Of a stretch of 64,000 bases of DNA, positions 44,135 through 54,420 are shown piece after piece. Every line of letters starts with the position of its first letter. Position 1 is the stretch's first letter. Made by a program: the position numbers and the translations under genes. This DNA comes from Rossellomorea aquimaris (GTDB taxonomy: Bacteria; Bacillota; Bacilli; Bacillales; Bacillaceae_B), in contig NZ_JXZC01000001.1 of assembly GCF_000935355.1 (NCBI RefSeq), positions 372,001 to 436,000 on the forward strand, in the 5' to 3' direction. The notes under the pieces were generated by a model. The model worked only from the letters and a program-made list of their open reading frames with translations. It did no database searches and was not told the DNA's origin.

Positions 44135-44722
44135 AAAATTCTCCTTTCCATTCTCAATGTTTTTTGCTCTTTACTGTATGAAGGTAACGACAGCCGGATT
44201 ATGGGTGTTCATCATAGTATGTACACCAGCGGCAATAATCTTCATCATGAAAGAGTCTCAGTTAATGCAGATGGGAATATGTGCATTCTGAGGATTGTGG
44301 GGGAATAATTACTTATTACCTATTCCCTCACGACACTCTCATAAAACCAACATTTGTTACCCTATCAGAAAAAAGTTTAACTTTGCAAGTGATAACCACT
44401 AATTTTTTTTATAGTGTTTGTCATTTAAGCGTTTTCATCCCTCTTCTTTTTTAAAAATCGTTTTAAAATTGAAAGTCCATATAGGAATTTTTTAAGCTTG
44501 GGAGACTGGAAATGAAGACGCTTTAAGAATCCAGTAAAGCAAATATGTGTTGACCATCAGCACATAAATTTAGTAGAAGAAGAATAGGCATTGATGGATA
44601 GTATGAAAGATTTCTTCTAAATACACTTGAAGTTTTATCTGGGAATTCCGTATGAAGTTCTTGTAGTAATTTTCTTCTATCGGTGAATATTATTAAAAGA
44701 ATGGATGAAAGGAGGTAGAGTC
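44135..44722. other. Intergenic region upstream of opuD
   Basis: Nearly 590 bases with no gene I can support. It should hold the opuD promoter. TTTAAGCGTTTTCAT (44424-44438) matches the cre consensus read on the minus strand except for one base. No riboswitch was recognised. Confidence 0.5.
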
Positions 44723-44854
44723 ATGAAAAATAAACCAAACAAATCGCAACATGAAACAGCTGAAAAATTAGCTCAACAACAAATGGGTGAGGAAATTGAG
44801 ATCAAATCCGTAGCTCCTTCTGCTAGAAAAGGTTCTAATGTTAATGGTAAATAG
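44723..44854 (+). CDS. Small hydrophilic protein, possibly spore-associated
   Basis: 43 residues starting MKNKPNKSQHETAEKLAQQQ with EEIEIKSVAPSARKGSNVNGK at the end. A perfect AAAGGAGGTAGAG lies upstream of ATG 44723 and the codon pattern is clean, so it is probably translated. Size, Lys/Gln content and low hydrophobicity recall minor small acid-soluble spore proteins, but it matches none that I know. Confidence 0.65.
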   Translation: MKNKPNKSQHETAEKLAQQQMGEEIEIKSVAPSARKGSNVNGK

Positions 44855-44865
44855 TTTTTTTGATA

Positions 44866-44892
44866 CAAAAAGGACGCCCGAGTCGGCGTCCT
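44866..44892 (-). terminator. Terminator of the first 3D-domain gene
   Basis: AGGACGCC (44871-44878) and GGCGTCCT (44885-44892), loop CGAGTC; minus-strand tail TTTTTGTATC. Confidence 0.88.
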
Positions 44893-44901
44893 GATTATTC
44901 G

Positions 44902-45486
44902 TTACTCTTCAATAATTTTCACTTTGACATCCTGTACACCATATTTTAGGGCATCTTTTTCTTTTTCCATGTAAATGTCGATGCGGTTTCCTTTTATGGC
45001 TCCTCCTGTATCTTCGGCACGGGCATAACCGTATCCTTCTACATACACCTTAGATCCCAATGGAATGACACTTGGGTCGACGGCAATGACTCTGGCATCA
45101 GGGTTTTCGATTAAGTCTACGCCTGTCTTTGTGATACCAATACAGCCTTCGCAATACGCTGTGTACGCCGTAGCCGTCACATTGACCTCTTTCACAACAT
45201 TGTCCTCAGAATCCTCAGAGGACTTTGTATCTGCTGATTTAACCTCTTGATCTTCTTCTGATTCGTTATTCACAGTAATACCTTCTTCTAAAAGTTGTTG
45301 GCGTGTCCCAACTTCATCTATCGAAACATGATATCGATTTGCAATCTCCCAGAGAATATCGCCTTGTTCTATATTATGATAATCATTCATTGCAGTATCA
45401 TTATCGTCTGAATCTGCAGTGGCAGATGTAAGCCCGATTGTTAGAAAAACTGTGAAGGAAAAAATGGAAAATAATACTTTTGTCAT
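44902..45486 (-). CDS. Secreted LysM-3D domain cell-wall protein (YocH paralogue)
   Basis: 194 residues: signal peptide (about 1-25, cleaved near TSATADS), one LysM-like module (YHNIEQGDILWEIANRYHVSIDEV), an acidic linker and a C-terminal 3D domain: TATAYTAYCEGCIG, VIAVDPSVIPLGSKVYVEGYGYARAEDTGGAIKG and DIYM. The three Asp residues (AVDP, AEDTGG, NRIDIY) give the domain its name; 3D domains occur in muralytic enzymes of the MltA/Rpf type. The linker is much shorter than in the paralogue at 45812-46642, and only one LysM is left. Confidence 0.88.
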   Translation of the reverse strand: MTKVLFSIFSFTVFLTIGLTSATADSDDNDTAMNDYHNIEQGDILWEIANRYHVSIDEVGTRQQLLEEGITVNNESEEDQEVKSADTKSSEDSEDNVVKEVNVTATAYTAYCEGCIGITKTGVDLIENPDARVIAVDPSVIPLGSKVYVEGYGYARAEDTGGAIKGNRIDIYMEKEKDALKYGVQDVKVKIIEE

Positions 45487-45770
45487 CTTGCAGAATTCCT
45501 CCTTTTGTGTTCGGTCTGTGAAACCAACAGTTGAAATAGTAACATAGACTTACCTCAGGCACATAACAAACTGTTTATAAACCGATAACAATTAGATGAC
45601 AAGCGTGTAATATTTATTGTTTTCTGGCAATTAAGCTGGAAATGCTTCTAATTCTTTCATTTTCGGGAAAATGTTTGATGTGAAGCGTAGAAGATTCGTG
45701 AGAAAAATTGTGTTGAAGGAGTTTTTTGGAAGTTTACACAATGATCACCTTGCGTGACAGATTAACTCAA

Positions 45771-45806
45771 AAAAAACCACTGAGAATGATTTCTCAGTGG
45801 TTTTTA
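45771..45806. terminator. Terminator of yocH
   Basis: AAAACCACTGAGAA and TTCTCAGTGGTTTT around ATGAT, with A and T tracts; immediately after the yocH stop on the minus strand. Confidence 0.92.
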
Positions 45807-45811
45807 ATCTA

Positions 45812-46642
45812 TTATTTCGTTTCAAGAATTTTTACGTTAACTGATTTTCTGCCCCAGTCAACCGCTTGGTCTTTTGATGGGATGAATACATCAATTCGAT
45901 TACCTTTAATCGCTCCACCAGTATCTTCTGCAGTAGCATAGCCGTAGCCTTCAACATATACCTTAGATCCTAGTGGAATGACATTTGGATCTACTGCAAT
46001 TACTTTAGCATCTGGATTTTCTAAAAGGTTCACACCAGTGGCTGTCGTACCTGAGCAACCTTCACAACTCGCTGTGTATGCAGTCGCTTCTACTGTGATT
46101 TCCTTTACAGCTTCTTCTTGGGAAGCTGGTTCTTCTGCTGCAGGTTCTTCTTCAGCAGGTTGTGCCTCTGCTGGTTCTGCTTCTGGCGCTTCAGCTTCTG
46201 GAGCTACTTCTGCTGTTTCTTCTGTAGCAGGCGCTGCTGCTTGCTCAGAAGTATTTGCAGTAGCTGAAGGTGCTTTTTTATCGTCTAGATTGATGACTAA
46301 TTCTTGTCCAGGGACAATAAGATCACTTTCAAGTGCATTCCAGCCTATTAAGCTGTCAACGGAAACCCCGTAATGGGATGATATTCCCCAAAGTGTGTCA
46401 CCCTTCTTTACTGTATAGTACTCTTTGGAAGATACCTGAAGTTCCTGATCAGGATAGATAATGTGTGAATTTAAGTTATTCCATGTCATGAGTTGATCAA
46501 CAGATGTTCCGTATTCTTTTGCAAGTCCCCAAAGTGTGTCGCCTTTTTTTACTTCTATGTCTTGTGCTGAAGCGCTAGCTCCACCAGACACTGCAAGTGT
46601 AGTAAATGCAGCCACAGAAATAATCGATTTTTTTAGTTTCAT
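45812..46642 (-). CDS. yocH: Peptidoglycan-associated LysM-LysM-3D protein YocH
   Basis: 276 residues: signal peptide ending in ASASAQ (about 27), two LysM modules (EVKKGDTLWGLAKEYGTSVDQL and YTVKKGDTLWGISSHYGVSVDSL), an Ala/Glu/Pro-rich linker of about 60 residues (repeats of EAPEAEPAEAQPAEEEPAAEE type) and the 3D domain from about 190 to the end. It matches B. subtilis YocH, a cell-wall hydrolase under WalR control. In the 3D part it is nearly the same as the neighbour at 44902-45486, so the two arose by duplication. Confidence 0.92.
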   Translation of the reverse strand: MKLKKSIISVAAFTTLAVSGGASASAQDIEVKKGDTLWGLAKEYGTSVDQLMTWNNLNSHIIYPDQELQVSSKEYYTVKKGDTLWGISSHYGVSVDSLIGWNALESDLIVPGQELVINLDDKKAPSATANTSEQAAAPATEETAEVAPEAEAPEAEPAEAQPAEEEPAAEEPASQEEAVKEITVEATAYTASCEGCSGTTATGVNLLENPDAKVIAVDPNVIPLGSKVYVEGYGYATAEDTGGAIKGNRIDVFIPSKDQAVDWGRKSVNVKILETK

Positions 46643-46724
46643 AGAAAAATTCCTCCTTATGTAGCTAGCGGTTTATTTATTTTTGCTAACAGGGAAAATA
46701 CTAACATAGTAAAATCTCAATTCA

Positions 46725-46753
46725 ATAACAGGAACTTTAATATCGTGCGTCAA
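46725..46753 (-). promoter_or_regulatory. Possible promoter of yocH
   Basis: On the minus strand TTGACG (46748-46753), 17 bases, TGTTAT (46725-46730). The TGTTAT together with the following TGAAT-TGAGAT resembles only half of a WalR site. The rest of 46643-47058 shows no gene. Confidence 0.45.
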
Positions 46754-47058
46754 GAATATTTCACGACTGTAATAGAAAGCGATTTCCTGTATAAACTATC
46801 ATGTATAGGAATACTATGGTAATTATTAAAGAAAATTATAGTTATAAAGGATATTTATGGATTAAATAGCAAAAGGTTCTATTCAATTTGCAGTTGAAAA
46901 TAGAGATCATTTTATCTTTTTTGTTAGCTATAAAATTTCAAATATTATATTTAATGAATAAGATTCATTTTTTTGGATGAAATAAGATTTAATCTTAACA
47001 AGGTAGAAGATTGCCTCTATACTATTAGAAGGAACGAATAATCTGGAGGATGACAAGG

Positions 47059-47214
47059 ATGGAAAATCAGGAAGAAAATATCGTACTTTATAAAGATGAT
47101 CCCGATGAGCACAGTGGTCGCTGTGAATGCGGCAACAATATTTTCAAATCTCGCGTATTAGATGGAAAGTTTTATCGAAAGTGTCAAGAGTGCGGTAAGA
47201 CGAAAATCGTTTAA
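47059..47214 (+). CDS. Small zinc-ribbon-like protein
   Basis: 51-residue protein MENQEENIVLYKDDPDEHSG followed by RCECGNNIFKSRVLDGKFYRK and CQECGKTKIV. The CxC and CxxC pairs, 23 residues apart, form a zinc ribbon. GGAGG lies nine bases before ATG 47059. Function unknown; such proteins are often nucleic acid or protein binders. Confidence 0.75.
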   Translation: MENQEENIVLYKDDPDEHSGRCECGNNIFKSRVLDGKFYRKCQECGKTKIV

Positions 47215-47216
47215 TA

Positions 47217-47248
47217 AAAAAGGAAACCGACTTCAATTCGGTTTCCCT
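47217..47248. terminator. Bidirectional terminator between the zinc-ribbon gene and hemAT
   Basis: AAAGGAAACCGA and TCGGTTTCCCTTTTTTT around CTTCAAT. Confidence 0.92.
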
Positions 47249-47252
47249 TTTT

Positions 47253-48539
47253 TTATTTATTCATTTTATGAATGATCGTGGAAGCAAACTGAACCAATTC
47301 GTCAGTCGTATGATTAATCTGCCTGATTGCTTCAACGATATAATTTAATTCAGACTGATTTCGTTTGAACATGCCCATATAGTTTTCCATCTCCATTTGG
47401 ACAGTCATAATACCGCTTTGAACATTTCCGATCTCTCTTCGTGAATTTTCCGTTAAATCAGTGATGTTTCGAACGCGGTTGGAGACTACGCCGATTTGCT
47501 TGTTACTTTCATTTACAAGCTGATGAATGGAGGTGCTCAGTTTCTTTGAATCTTCTGCAAGCTTTCGGACCTCTGATGCCACTACTGCAAATCCCCTGCC
47601 TTCATTACCTGCTCGTGCTGCTTCTATAGAAGCATTTAAGGCAAGGAGATTCGTTTGCTCAGCTATTTGCTGAATTGAATTTGAAAGCGGCGTAATCTGT
47701 TCTGCTATCGTTTTAACACCCTTGATTTCATTTAACAGCGTTTTAATTTGCTCTGTAATGATGCCAAAGCTATCGATCATATTATCTGTTTGGTCTTTGT
47801 TCATATTGGAAAGCTGAAGGAGGTTTTTGCTGCTTTTCTCTGTGTTTTCAGATTCAGCCCGGATACGTTCCGCTTTCGTCGCGGTCTCGTTTAGGCTTTG
47901 TTCCGTTTGACTTAATGAAGAACCGAGCTCAGTGTTCATGTTGAGCATTTCTACTTGAAGGGCCTGGTTTTCTTGATGAAGTTTTTCCAGCTCATCCATC
48001 CTGCTTTGAATATAGTATTCAGATACGATGCTAGCGTCTAAGTGTATGCCATGATCAATCGCTACCAGAACGGAAGCGAGTTTAGATGGTTCGTTTTGGT
48101 AAAGCTCTACAATCTTCGGGATTAATAAATGCTGAATGGTGGTGTAGGTAGAAATGAACCAATCGATGGTAACACCATTCCGATTATGGGTTTTCCCCAT
48201 TCGTTCCCTCATTGAGAAATACTCTTCATTCAACTCACCAGAGAATAGTGAACGGAAATAATCATGGAATACGGTCTTTAATCGCTCTCGACTGGAGTGA
48301 TTTACAGCGATCTCAACTAAACTGGGATGCTTATATAGGTGGTCTAATACCGTTTCAAGTAAGGAATCGGATAATTGCTCATATACAGGGAGAACTTCTT
48401 TTAACTCGCTTAAATGGTGTTCCTGGAATTGCATATAGTGTAGTCTTTCATTCAGTTTCTTATCTTGTAGATTAATGAAGTTGGATGAAGGAACGATTAC
48501 AGGTTCAATCTTAGGTTTTCTCGAAAATAAAACAGCCAT
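47253..48539 (-). CDS. hemAT: Globin-coupled methyl-accepting chemotaxis protein (HemAT-like)
   Basis: 428-residue soluble chemoreceptor. The N-terminal globin sensor domain (about 25-185) has the proximal His at about 118 ([13 protein letters not shown]), aligned with His123 of B. subtilis HemAT. A short coiled coil leads to the MCP signalling tip (about 292-330: [14 protein letters not shown] and [22 protein letters not shown]). There are no membrane segments. It would sense oxygen through heme and signal to CheA. The globin part is diverged from the B. subtilis protein; binding of heme is inferred from the His. Confidence 0.87.
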   Translation of the reverse strand: MAVLFSRKPKIEPVIVPSSNFINLQDKKLNERLHYMQFQEHHLSELKEVLPVYEQLSDSLLETVLDHLYKHPSLVEIAVNHSSRERLKTVFHDYFRSLFSGELNEEYFSMRERMGKTHNRNGVTIDWFISTYTTIQHLLIPKIVELYQNEPSKLASVLVAIDHGIHLDASIVSEYYIQSRMDELEKLHQENQALQVEMLNMNTELGSSLSQTEQSLNETATKAERIRAESENTEKSSKNLLQLSNMNKDQTDNMIDSFGIITEQIKTLLNEIKGVKTIAEQITPLSNSIQQIAEQTNLLALNASIEAARAGNEGRGFAVVASEVRKLAEDSKKLSTSIHQLVNESNKQIGVVSNRVRNITDLTENSRREIGNVQSGIMTVQMEMENYMGMFKRNQSELNYIVEAIRQINHTTDELVQFASTIIHKMNK

Positions 48540-48795
48540 AAGGGATTGCCTCCGATAGATTTTGGTATTTTTTGATCGATATGTATAAATTTTGTATAAG
48601 TTTAATATATCTACTTTACCCCAACTTTTTTCCTAAGACAATCTTTTTGTTTGCAAAATTTCAATAATTCAACCAAGGGTGAATCTATTTGCTATGTACC
48701 GAGACAAAACAAGTTAATCGACACAAATCAAGCTAAACCTAATCAGTTCCCCCAATATCATTTACTTCATTTGTTGTACAAAACATATACAAAAT
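48540..48795. other. Intergenic region upstream of hemAT
   Basis: Contains the hemAT leader; no gene, RNA or repeat recognised until the inverted repeat at 48796. Confidence 0.4.
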
Positions 48796-48850
48796 GAGGG
48801 ACGGACCTTTGATCCCAGGAGCTACTCCCGGGAATCAAGGTCCGTCCCTC
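48796..48850. repeat. Inverted pair of the dispersed 13-bp motif, also the map terminator
   Basis: GAGGGACGGACCT (48796-48808) and AGGTCCGTCCCTC (48838-48850) are exact inverse copies. With the inner TTGATCCC/GGGAATCAA they form a stem of about 20 pairs with a short inner hairpin. It starts six bases after the map stop codon and the minus strand continues with CATTTTG, so it can terminate map transcription. Confidence 0.88.
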
Positions 48851-48856
48851 ACTGCT

Positions 48857-49627
<771 letters not shown>

Positions 49628-49822
49628 TCACCTTCCCTTACTATACCGAAACACTCTATATTTTTAAAGGGAAAGCTGCTGTAAGGATAGACTTCACGGG
49701 ATTTCTTCAATTTTTGTAAAGGCTTCTTTCCTAAACACTGTTGCAATAGTCTCAAAGGAAGTGCTCTGTACAATTAGTATGATACTTGATTATAGTGATA
49801 TTCGCTCCCTCTCCTCACTCTA

Positions 49823-50509
49823 TCAAACAAAAAGGAAGAGAATAGGGATGACGAAGGACATGATTGTGGCGGTTAATGCCATGGCGGCACCACTTACTGC
49901 GCCTTCCTTTTCGCCCTCTTTAATGGCTTGTGCCGTTCCCACCCCATGGGAAATCACGCCGAATGGAAGTCCCTTTGCAATTGGATGCTTCACTCCCAGC
50001 CATTTTATTATTGTTGGGATGATCATAGCCCCGAACATCCCGGTCACGATGACCACTGTGGGAATGACGTCAATATTCGCTCCAATAACCTTTCCAATAT
50101 CAACGGCTACTGGGGTTGTAATGGTTTTTATAAGCAAGGAGCGATTCCATTGAGAAGGAATCCCAAGCCACATACTGAAAAAATATGAAAGGAGGATAGA
50201 CATTCCGCTACCTGTGATAATCCCCAAAAGTATAGGCTGTATGTGCTGTACTAATAACTTTCGGTGCTGATATAGGGGAAACGCCAGGGCAACAGTAGCC
50301 GGACCAAGTAAATACGTTATGAAAGAAGTGAAATCTGCATACTGTTCATACGGGATATCCACGATCCATAATGTGACAATAAGAGCAATCGTACTGATAA
50401 ATATAGGAATCGTTAAGGGGCTTGGCCAAAGACGGTGAATCTTTACACCGATGATAAAATAAAATACCGTTATGCCCATTGCCAGTAGAGAACTAATGAG
50501 ATGGATCAT
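49823..50509 (-). CDS. lrgB: LrgB/CidB-family membrane protein
   Basis: 228 residues with seven or so membrane segments; marks are WIVDIPYEQYADF, FLLGPATVALAFPLY-type helix (TYLLGPATVALAFPLY), KTITTPVAVDIGKVIG and SHGVGTAQAIKEGEKEGAVSG. LrgB/CidB proteins work with LrgA/CidA holin-like partners and have been tied to murein hydrolase control and pyruvate/3-hydroxypropionate transport. It overlaps the upstream lrgA by 17 bases. Whether it is cid- or lrg-like cannot be settled. Confidence 0.9.
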   Translation of the reverse strand: MIHLISSLLAMGITVFYFIIGVKIHRLWPSPLTIPIFISTIALIVTLWIVDIPYEQYADFTSFITYLLGPATVALAFPLYQHRKLLVQHIQPILLGIITGSGMSILLSYFFSMWLGIPSQWNRSLLIKTITTPVAVDIGKVIGANIDVIPTVVIVTGMFGAMIIPTIIKWLGVKHPIAKGLPFGVISHGVGTAQAIKEGEKEGAVSGAAMALTATIMSFVIPILFLFV

Positions 50510-50873
50510 GTTTTCGTTTCTCCTTCCATCTTATTAAACTCTCTGCTGATAAAGATGTAGCAATGAAACCAATCATTCCACTAACGACAATAATGACAAC
50601 CAGTTTCCATCCAAACTCAATAAAATATGGCCCCAGTACCATGGCGCTAGCAGATAGTGGAAGAAAAAAGAAGGAGAAGTGTCTAAGAAAAAAACCTGAA
50701 CCGTCCAGTAATAATCGTTCCTTCACCACGCCCGTTAATAATAAGAAGAACAAAAACAGCATCCCGATAATGCTGCCGGGAATCGGTAAGTGAAAGAAAT
50801 CTGTACACCACTTTCCAATTTCAAAAAATAAACATAGAATGGCAATTTGAATGATGACCCTGATAACCTGCAT
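50493..50873 (-). CDS. lrgA: CidA/LrgA-family holin-like protein
   Basis: 126 residues, four membrane segments, charged C-terminus (RWKEKRKHDPSH). The LPIPGSIIGMLFLFFLLLTGVVK segment is the family signature. It is the first gene of a two-gene unit with lrgB. The B. subtilis counterparts are YwbH/YwbG and YsbA/YsbB. No LytTR-type regulator gene is next to it. Confidence 0.9.
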   Translation of the reverse strand: MQVIRVIIQIAILCLFFEIGKWCTDFFHLPIPGSIIGMLFLFFLLLTGVVKERLLLDGSGFFLRHFSFFFLPLSASAMVLGPYFIEFGWKLVVIIVVSGMIGFIATSLSAESLIRWKEKRKHDPSH

Positions 50874-50950
50874 GAGCTTCTCCTCTCCTCATATTCTTCT
50901 CACGATTTTAACACAAATGGTTGGTGAAAAGAGAATATAGGAGAAGAGAA

Positions 50951-50983
50951 AAGAGCATGGGCTCTTTTCCTCCCCATGCTCTT
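50951..50983 (-). terminator. Terminator of the DJ-1/PfpI gene
   Basis: AAGAGCATGGG (50951-50961) and CCCATGCTCTT (50973-50983); minus-strand tail TTCTC. Its arms resemble those of the hairpin at 10881-10902. Confidence 0.75.
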
Positions 50984-51051
50984 TAGAAAAAATATTATGG
51001 CTTGCCCGTGAAAAGAAGCTCCATATCAATTTTCATTCAGCTTATACGCTC

Positions 51052-51705
51052 TTATAATACTTTAACGAACGCTTCCGCTGTTGATTGACTGGATTGTGGA
51101 TTTTGGCCTGTCACGAATTTACCATCCGTCATAACATGGTCGCTCCAAGCCTCTGATTTTTCGAATTGAGCACCTTGCTCTCTTAATTTTGTCTCTAATA
51201 AGAAAGGCATCAATGAATCGAGACCCGTTTGTTGTTCTTCTTCATTCGTGAATCCAGTTAGGCTTTTTCCTTCAACTAACCATTTACCATTTGATAATTT
51301 CGTTCCAACAAAGCCTGCTGGACCATGGCACACGGCACCAATCGCTTTGTTGTTTTCAGCAAAATGAGCCAGTGCCTGTTGAAGCTCTGGACTCTCAGGC
51401 AGATCAAACATCGTACCATGTCCTCCTGGTAGGAAGATACCAGCATATTCATTTACATTTAGTTGGGAAAGAACCATCGTTTGGTCAAGTTCCTTTGTGA
51501 CACCCTTCCACTTCTCCACCTGTTCATTATCGAGGCTATTAGGATCTAATGGAATGCGGCCGCCTTTTAAGCTGGCCACATCTACTCCGAATCCTTGATT
51601 CTTAAATTCTTCATATGGTTCTGCGAACTCAGATAACCAAAGACCTGTTTCGTGTTCATCATCAATTTTGCTTTCATTTGTTAAGACCATTAATATTTTT
51701 TTCAA
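51052..51705 (-). CDS. DJ-1/PfpI superfamily protein (Hsp31/HchA-like class I amidotransferase fold)
   Basis: 217 residues. The nucleophile elbow is IGAVCHGPAG with Cys126; the conserved Glu near residue 20-25 in HETGLWLSEFAEPYEEF and GIFLPGGHGTMFDLP are shared with Hsp31-like glyoxalase III/chaperone proteins. The His next to the Cys completes the usual pair. Likely role: defence against glyoxals or protein repair. The exact activity is not predictable. Confidence 0.9.
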   Translation of the reverse strand: MKKILMVLTNESKIDDEHETGLWLSEFAEPYEEFKNQGFGVDVASLKGGRIPLDPNSLDNEQVEKWKGVTKELDQTMVLSQLNVNEYAGIFLPGGHGTMFDLPESPELQQALAHFAENNKAIGAVCHGPAGFVGTKLSNGKWLVEGKSLTGFTNEEEQQTGLDSLMPFLLETKLREQGAQFEKSEAWSDHVMTDGKFVTGQNPQSSQSTAEAFVKVL

Positions 51706-51862
51706 TGTATACCCTCCATTTTTAAATAGCTGATTCCCTACCCTTTTGTTTTATCCACTTCTGATGAAATTAAACTTCAGTCTAATAATTATTGTGTGTA
51801 AATAAAAGCTCATTTCGTATTCATTGCAGTTAGCATTAGCAGAAGTTTTAAAACCAGACATA

Positions 51863-51893
51863 AAAAAACGACTCCCTTGGAGGGGGTCGTTTT
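51863..51893 (-). terminator. Terminator of topB
   Basis: AAACGACTCCCTTGGAGGGGGTCGTTTT hairpin; minus-strand tail of seven T. The interval 51894-52011 before the topB stop shows no gene. Confidence 0.8.
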
Positions 51894-52011
51894 GATGCTG
51901 GTAATCTCAATAGGGTGGGTACCGGCTAATTCATGTGGGTTCTATCCGGGTGTTGAGTGAATCGGAGACGATAAAAATAGATTACTCCATGGGCGACCTT
52001 CTAATAAGTGG

Positions 52012-54171
52012 TCAGATATCAAATTGGAACTGAATTTTCTTTTCGTTGTGATCCCAGCTAAGATAAGCTGAGAATTCCTTTTCGCCTTTTTTGAAGCCGT
52101 CGATTCGATCGGATTTCCCATCGGCCAACACCTTTTTTACCATCGCTTGTGTAATTCGCTTCGAGAGTATGGTTTTAGAAATTGTAAAATTGCATTTCGT
52201 CTTTTGATAATTGGAACATCCATAGAATTTTCCTTTATCTATGACCTTTCCACCGCATTTTAAACACGTGCCCATGCTGGTTTTTGCTGCACTTTTTCCT
52301 TTCCGCCCTTTTGCTCGCTGGATGGAAGCTGTATCCAGGTCCTTGAAATTCCACATTTTAGAATCTTCAAGGGCATTTTGAACAAGCCGATCGCTTAATT
52401 TCTTCACTTGTTCCATGAATTCAGGCGCAGACGCCAAGCCTTTTCCTATTTCTTGTAATCGCTGCTCCCATTTGGCTGTCATTTCAGCTGAGGCTAACAC
52501 GTTTTCTCCAATGGCTCGAATTAAAACCTTTGCCTTGTCAGTGGGATAGACGATGTTCTTTTGAATATCAATATACTGTCGATCTTTAAGCATGGTGATA
52601 ATCCCTGCACGGGTCGCTTCTGTTCCAAGACCTTCTGTTTGCTTTAACACCTTTTCAAGCTCGTCATTCTCCATATATTTTCCCGCTGTTTTCATTAATG
52701 TTATCAGCTGTCCTTCAGTGTACCGCTTAGGAGGCTGAGTTTTTCCTTCCTTCGTATGAATAGCATTTACGACACCTTTGTCTTTTTCCTTTACGGGTGG
52801 AAGCAGCGGTTCATCCTCCTTCTCGTTCTGCATCAGAACCTGCCTCCAGCCCTCTTGGAGAATTTGCTTTCCTTTGGAAACGAACTCAGCCCGTTCGTCC
52901 ACAACGGTAGTGATGGTTGTATAATTAATCACAGCTTTATCGTGATGTGCGGCGATAAAGCGTTTAACCACTACATCATATATCTTCTTCTCATCACTGA
53001 ATAGGGATTGTGGATCAGTCACCTGTTCAGTCGGGATGATGGCGTAGTGATCGGAAACCTTCGCTTCATTTACAAAACGCTTGTTGTTCAGTAAGCTAGC
53101 TTGTGGAGTTGGGATCCAGTTAGTGTACGGACTGAATTCCTTAAGCTTAGATAATATTTCCGGAAAGGTTTCTGCTTCGCCTTTTGTTACATATTGTGAA
53201 TCTGATCTTGGATACGATACTATACCCTTTTGGTAAAGCTTTTGCAGAACATCCAGTGTTTTCTTAGGGGAAAACTTATACATTTTGTTTACCGTTGCCT
53301 GAAGTGAAGAAAGATTGAAAAGCAATGGAGGCGCAAACTCTTTTCGTTCTGTTTTCATTTCATCTACGCTTGCAGGCTTATTTTTGCAAAAAGAAGCGAT
53401 TTTTTCTGCCAGCTCCCGAGATTGAATCCGGGACTCCCCCTCCTTTTGCCAGATGCCTTCGTACGTGTGGTCACCGATTTGAAAGCTTGCCTTCACTTCC
53501 CAAAAAGGTTCGCTCTTAAAACGATCTATCTCCTCATCTCTCCTCACAATCAGAGCGAGTGTCGGGGTTTGAACCCTTCCAGCAGAAAAAACATCAGACA
53601 TGCCTTGTTGTTTTAATAGGATGCTATATGCTCTTGATGCGTTCATTCCGACAAGCCAGTCGGCACACGCACGGGAATAGGCTTCATAATAGAGGGGGCG
53701 CATTTCAGTCTCTTCTCTTAAACTAGTAAACCCTTGAAGGATCGCTTTCTCTGTTAAGGATGAAATCCATAACCTCTTCATCGGTTTCTTCACTCGGGAC
53801 ATGGAAACGATATTTCGGATGATCAGTTCCCCTTCACGTCCCGCATCACCTGCATGGATGATTTCCGTGACTTCATTTTTCTTAAGAAGCTCCTTGATGA
53901 CTGAGAATTGTTTTGCTTTTGCCCGTTGAAGCTCATATTGAAATCGGAGAGGTATGATGGGAAGGTCTTCTAAAGTCCACTTCTTCCATTTACTTTCGTA
54001 TTTTTCAGGGGCTTGAAGCTGGAAGAGATGTCCTACAGCCCAGGTAATATATGCACCATTGGGGAACACATCGTTTGAATGTATTTCAATGTATCCTTGC
54101 CGCTTTCGATGAGGAAAAGGCTTTGCAAGGGTTGCTCCTTGGTCGGGTTTTTCGGCAATAACGACTTTCAT
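52012..54171 (-). CDS. topB: DNA topoisomerase III TopB
   Basis: 719-residue type IA topoisomerase. The TOPRIM domain has VIAEKPDQG (4-12) and HAGDAGREGELI (106-117); SAGRVQTPTLALI and the catalytic Tyr in VSYPRSDSQYV (near 315) follow. One C-terminal zinc ribbon-like repeat is visible (CLKCGGKVIDKGKFYGCSN). It relaxes and decatenates single-stranded gapped DNA. Full-length and monocistronic. Confidence 0.97.
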   Translation of the reverse strand: MKVVIAEKPDQGATLAKPFPHRKRQGYIEIHSNDVFPNGAYITWAVGHLFQLQAPEKYESKWKKWTLEDLPIIPLRFQYELQRAKAKQFSVIKELLKKNEVTEIIHAGDAGREGELIIRNIVSMSRVKKPMKRLWISSLTEKAILQGFTSLREETEMRPLYYEAYSRACADWLVGMNASRAYSILLKQQGMSDVFSAGRVQTPTLALIVRRDEEIDRFKSEPFWEVKASFQIGDHTYEGIWQKEGESRIQSRELAEKIASFCKNKPASVDEMKTERKEFAPPLLFNLSSLQATVNKMYKFSPKKTLDVLQKLYQKGIVSYPRSDSQYVTKGEAETFPEILSKLKEFSPYTNWIPTPQASLLNNKRFVNEAKVSDHYAIIPTEQVTDPQSLFSDEKKIYDVVVKRFIAAHHDKAVINYTTITTVVDERAEFVSKGKQILQEGWRQVLMQNEKEDEPLLPPVKEKDKGVVNAIHTKEGKTQPPKRYTEGQLITLMKTAGKYMENDELEKVLKQTEGLGTEATRAGIITMLKDRQYIDIQKNIVYPTDKAKVLIRAIGENVLASAEMTAKWEQRLQEIGKGLASAPEFMEQVKKLSDRLVQNALEDSKMWNFKDLDTASIQRAKGRKGKSAAKTSMGTCLKCGGKVIDKGKFYGCSNYQKTKCNFTISKTILSKRITQAMVKKVLADGKSDRIDGFKKGEKEFSAYLSWDHNEKKIQFQFDI

Positions 54172-54377
54172 AACATTCTCCTGTCCATGTCTATGATTCC
54201 TTTATTATAGCATGTTTTTTAGAACTCTTGTTCTATTAATCCAAGGAAATCACAGTTGTATTTTATCGGTTATATATTACATCATTTTCCTACAAAGAGG
54301 TCGTTCGTATCTGCTCTGGACAACTCAGCATTGTTACAAGAGTGATCGCCATCGCCTGATTTAATATTTCAACGTAA

Positions 54378-54416
54378 AAAAGTGCTACAAATAAGGAATC
54401 TTATCTGTAACACCTT
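54378..54416 (-). terminator. Terminator of the DUF6376 lipoprotein gene
   Basis: GTGCTACAAATAAG and CTTATCTGTAACAC pair with two bulges around GAAT; minus-strand tail ACTTTTTTACG. Confidence 0.65.
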
Positions 54417-54420
54417 TATG

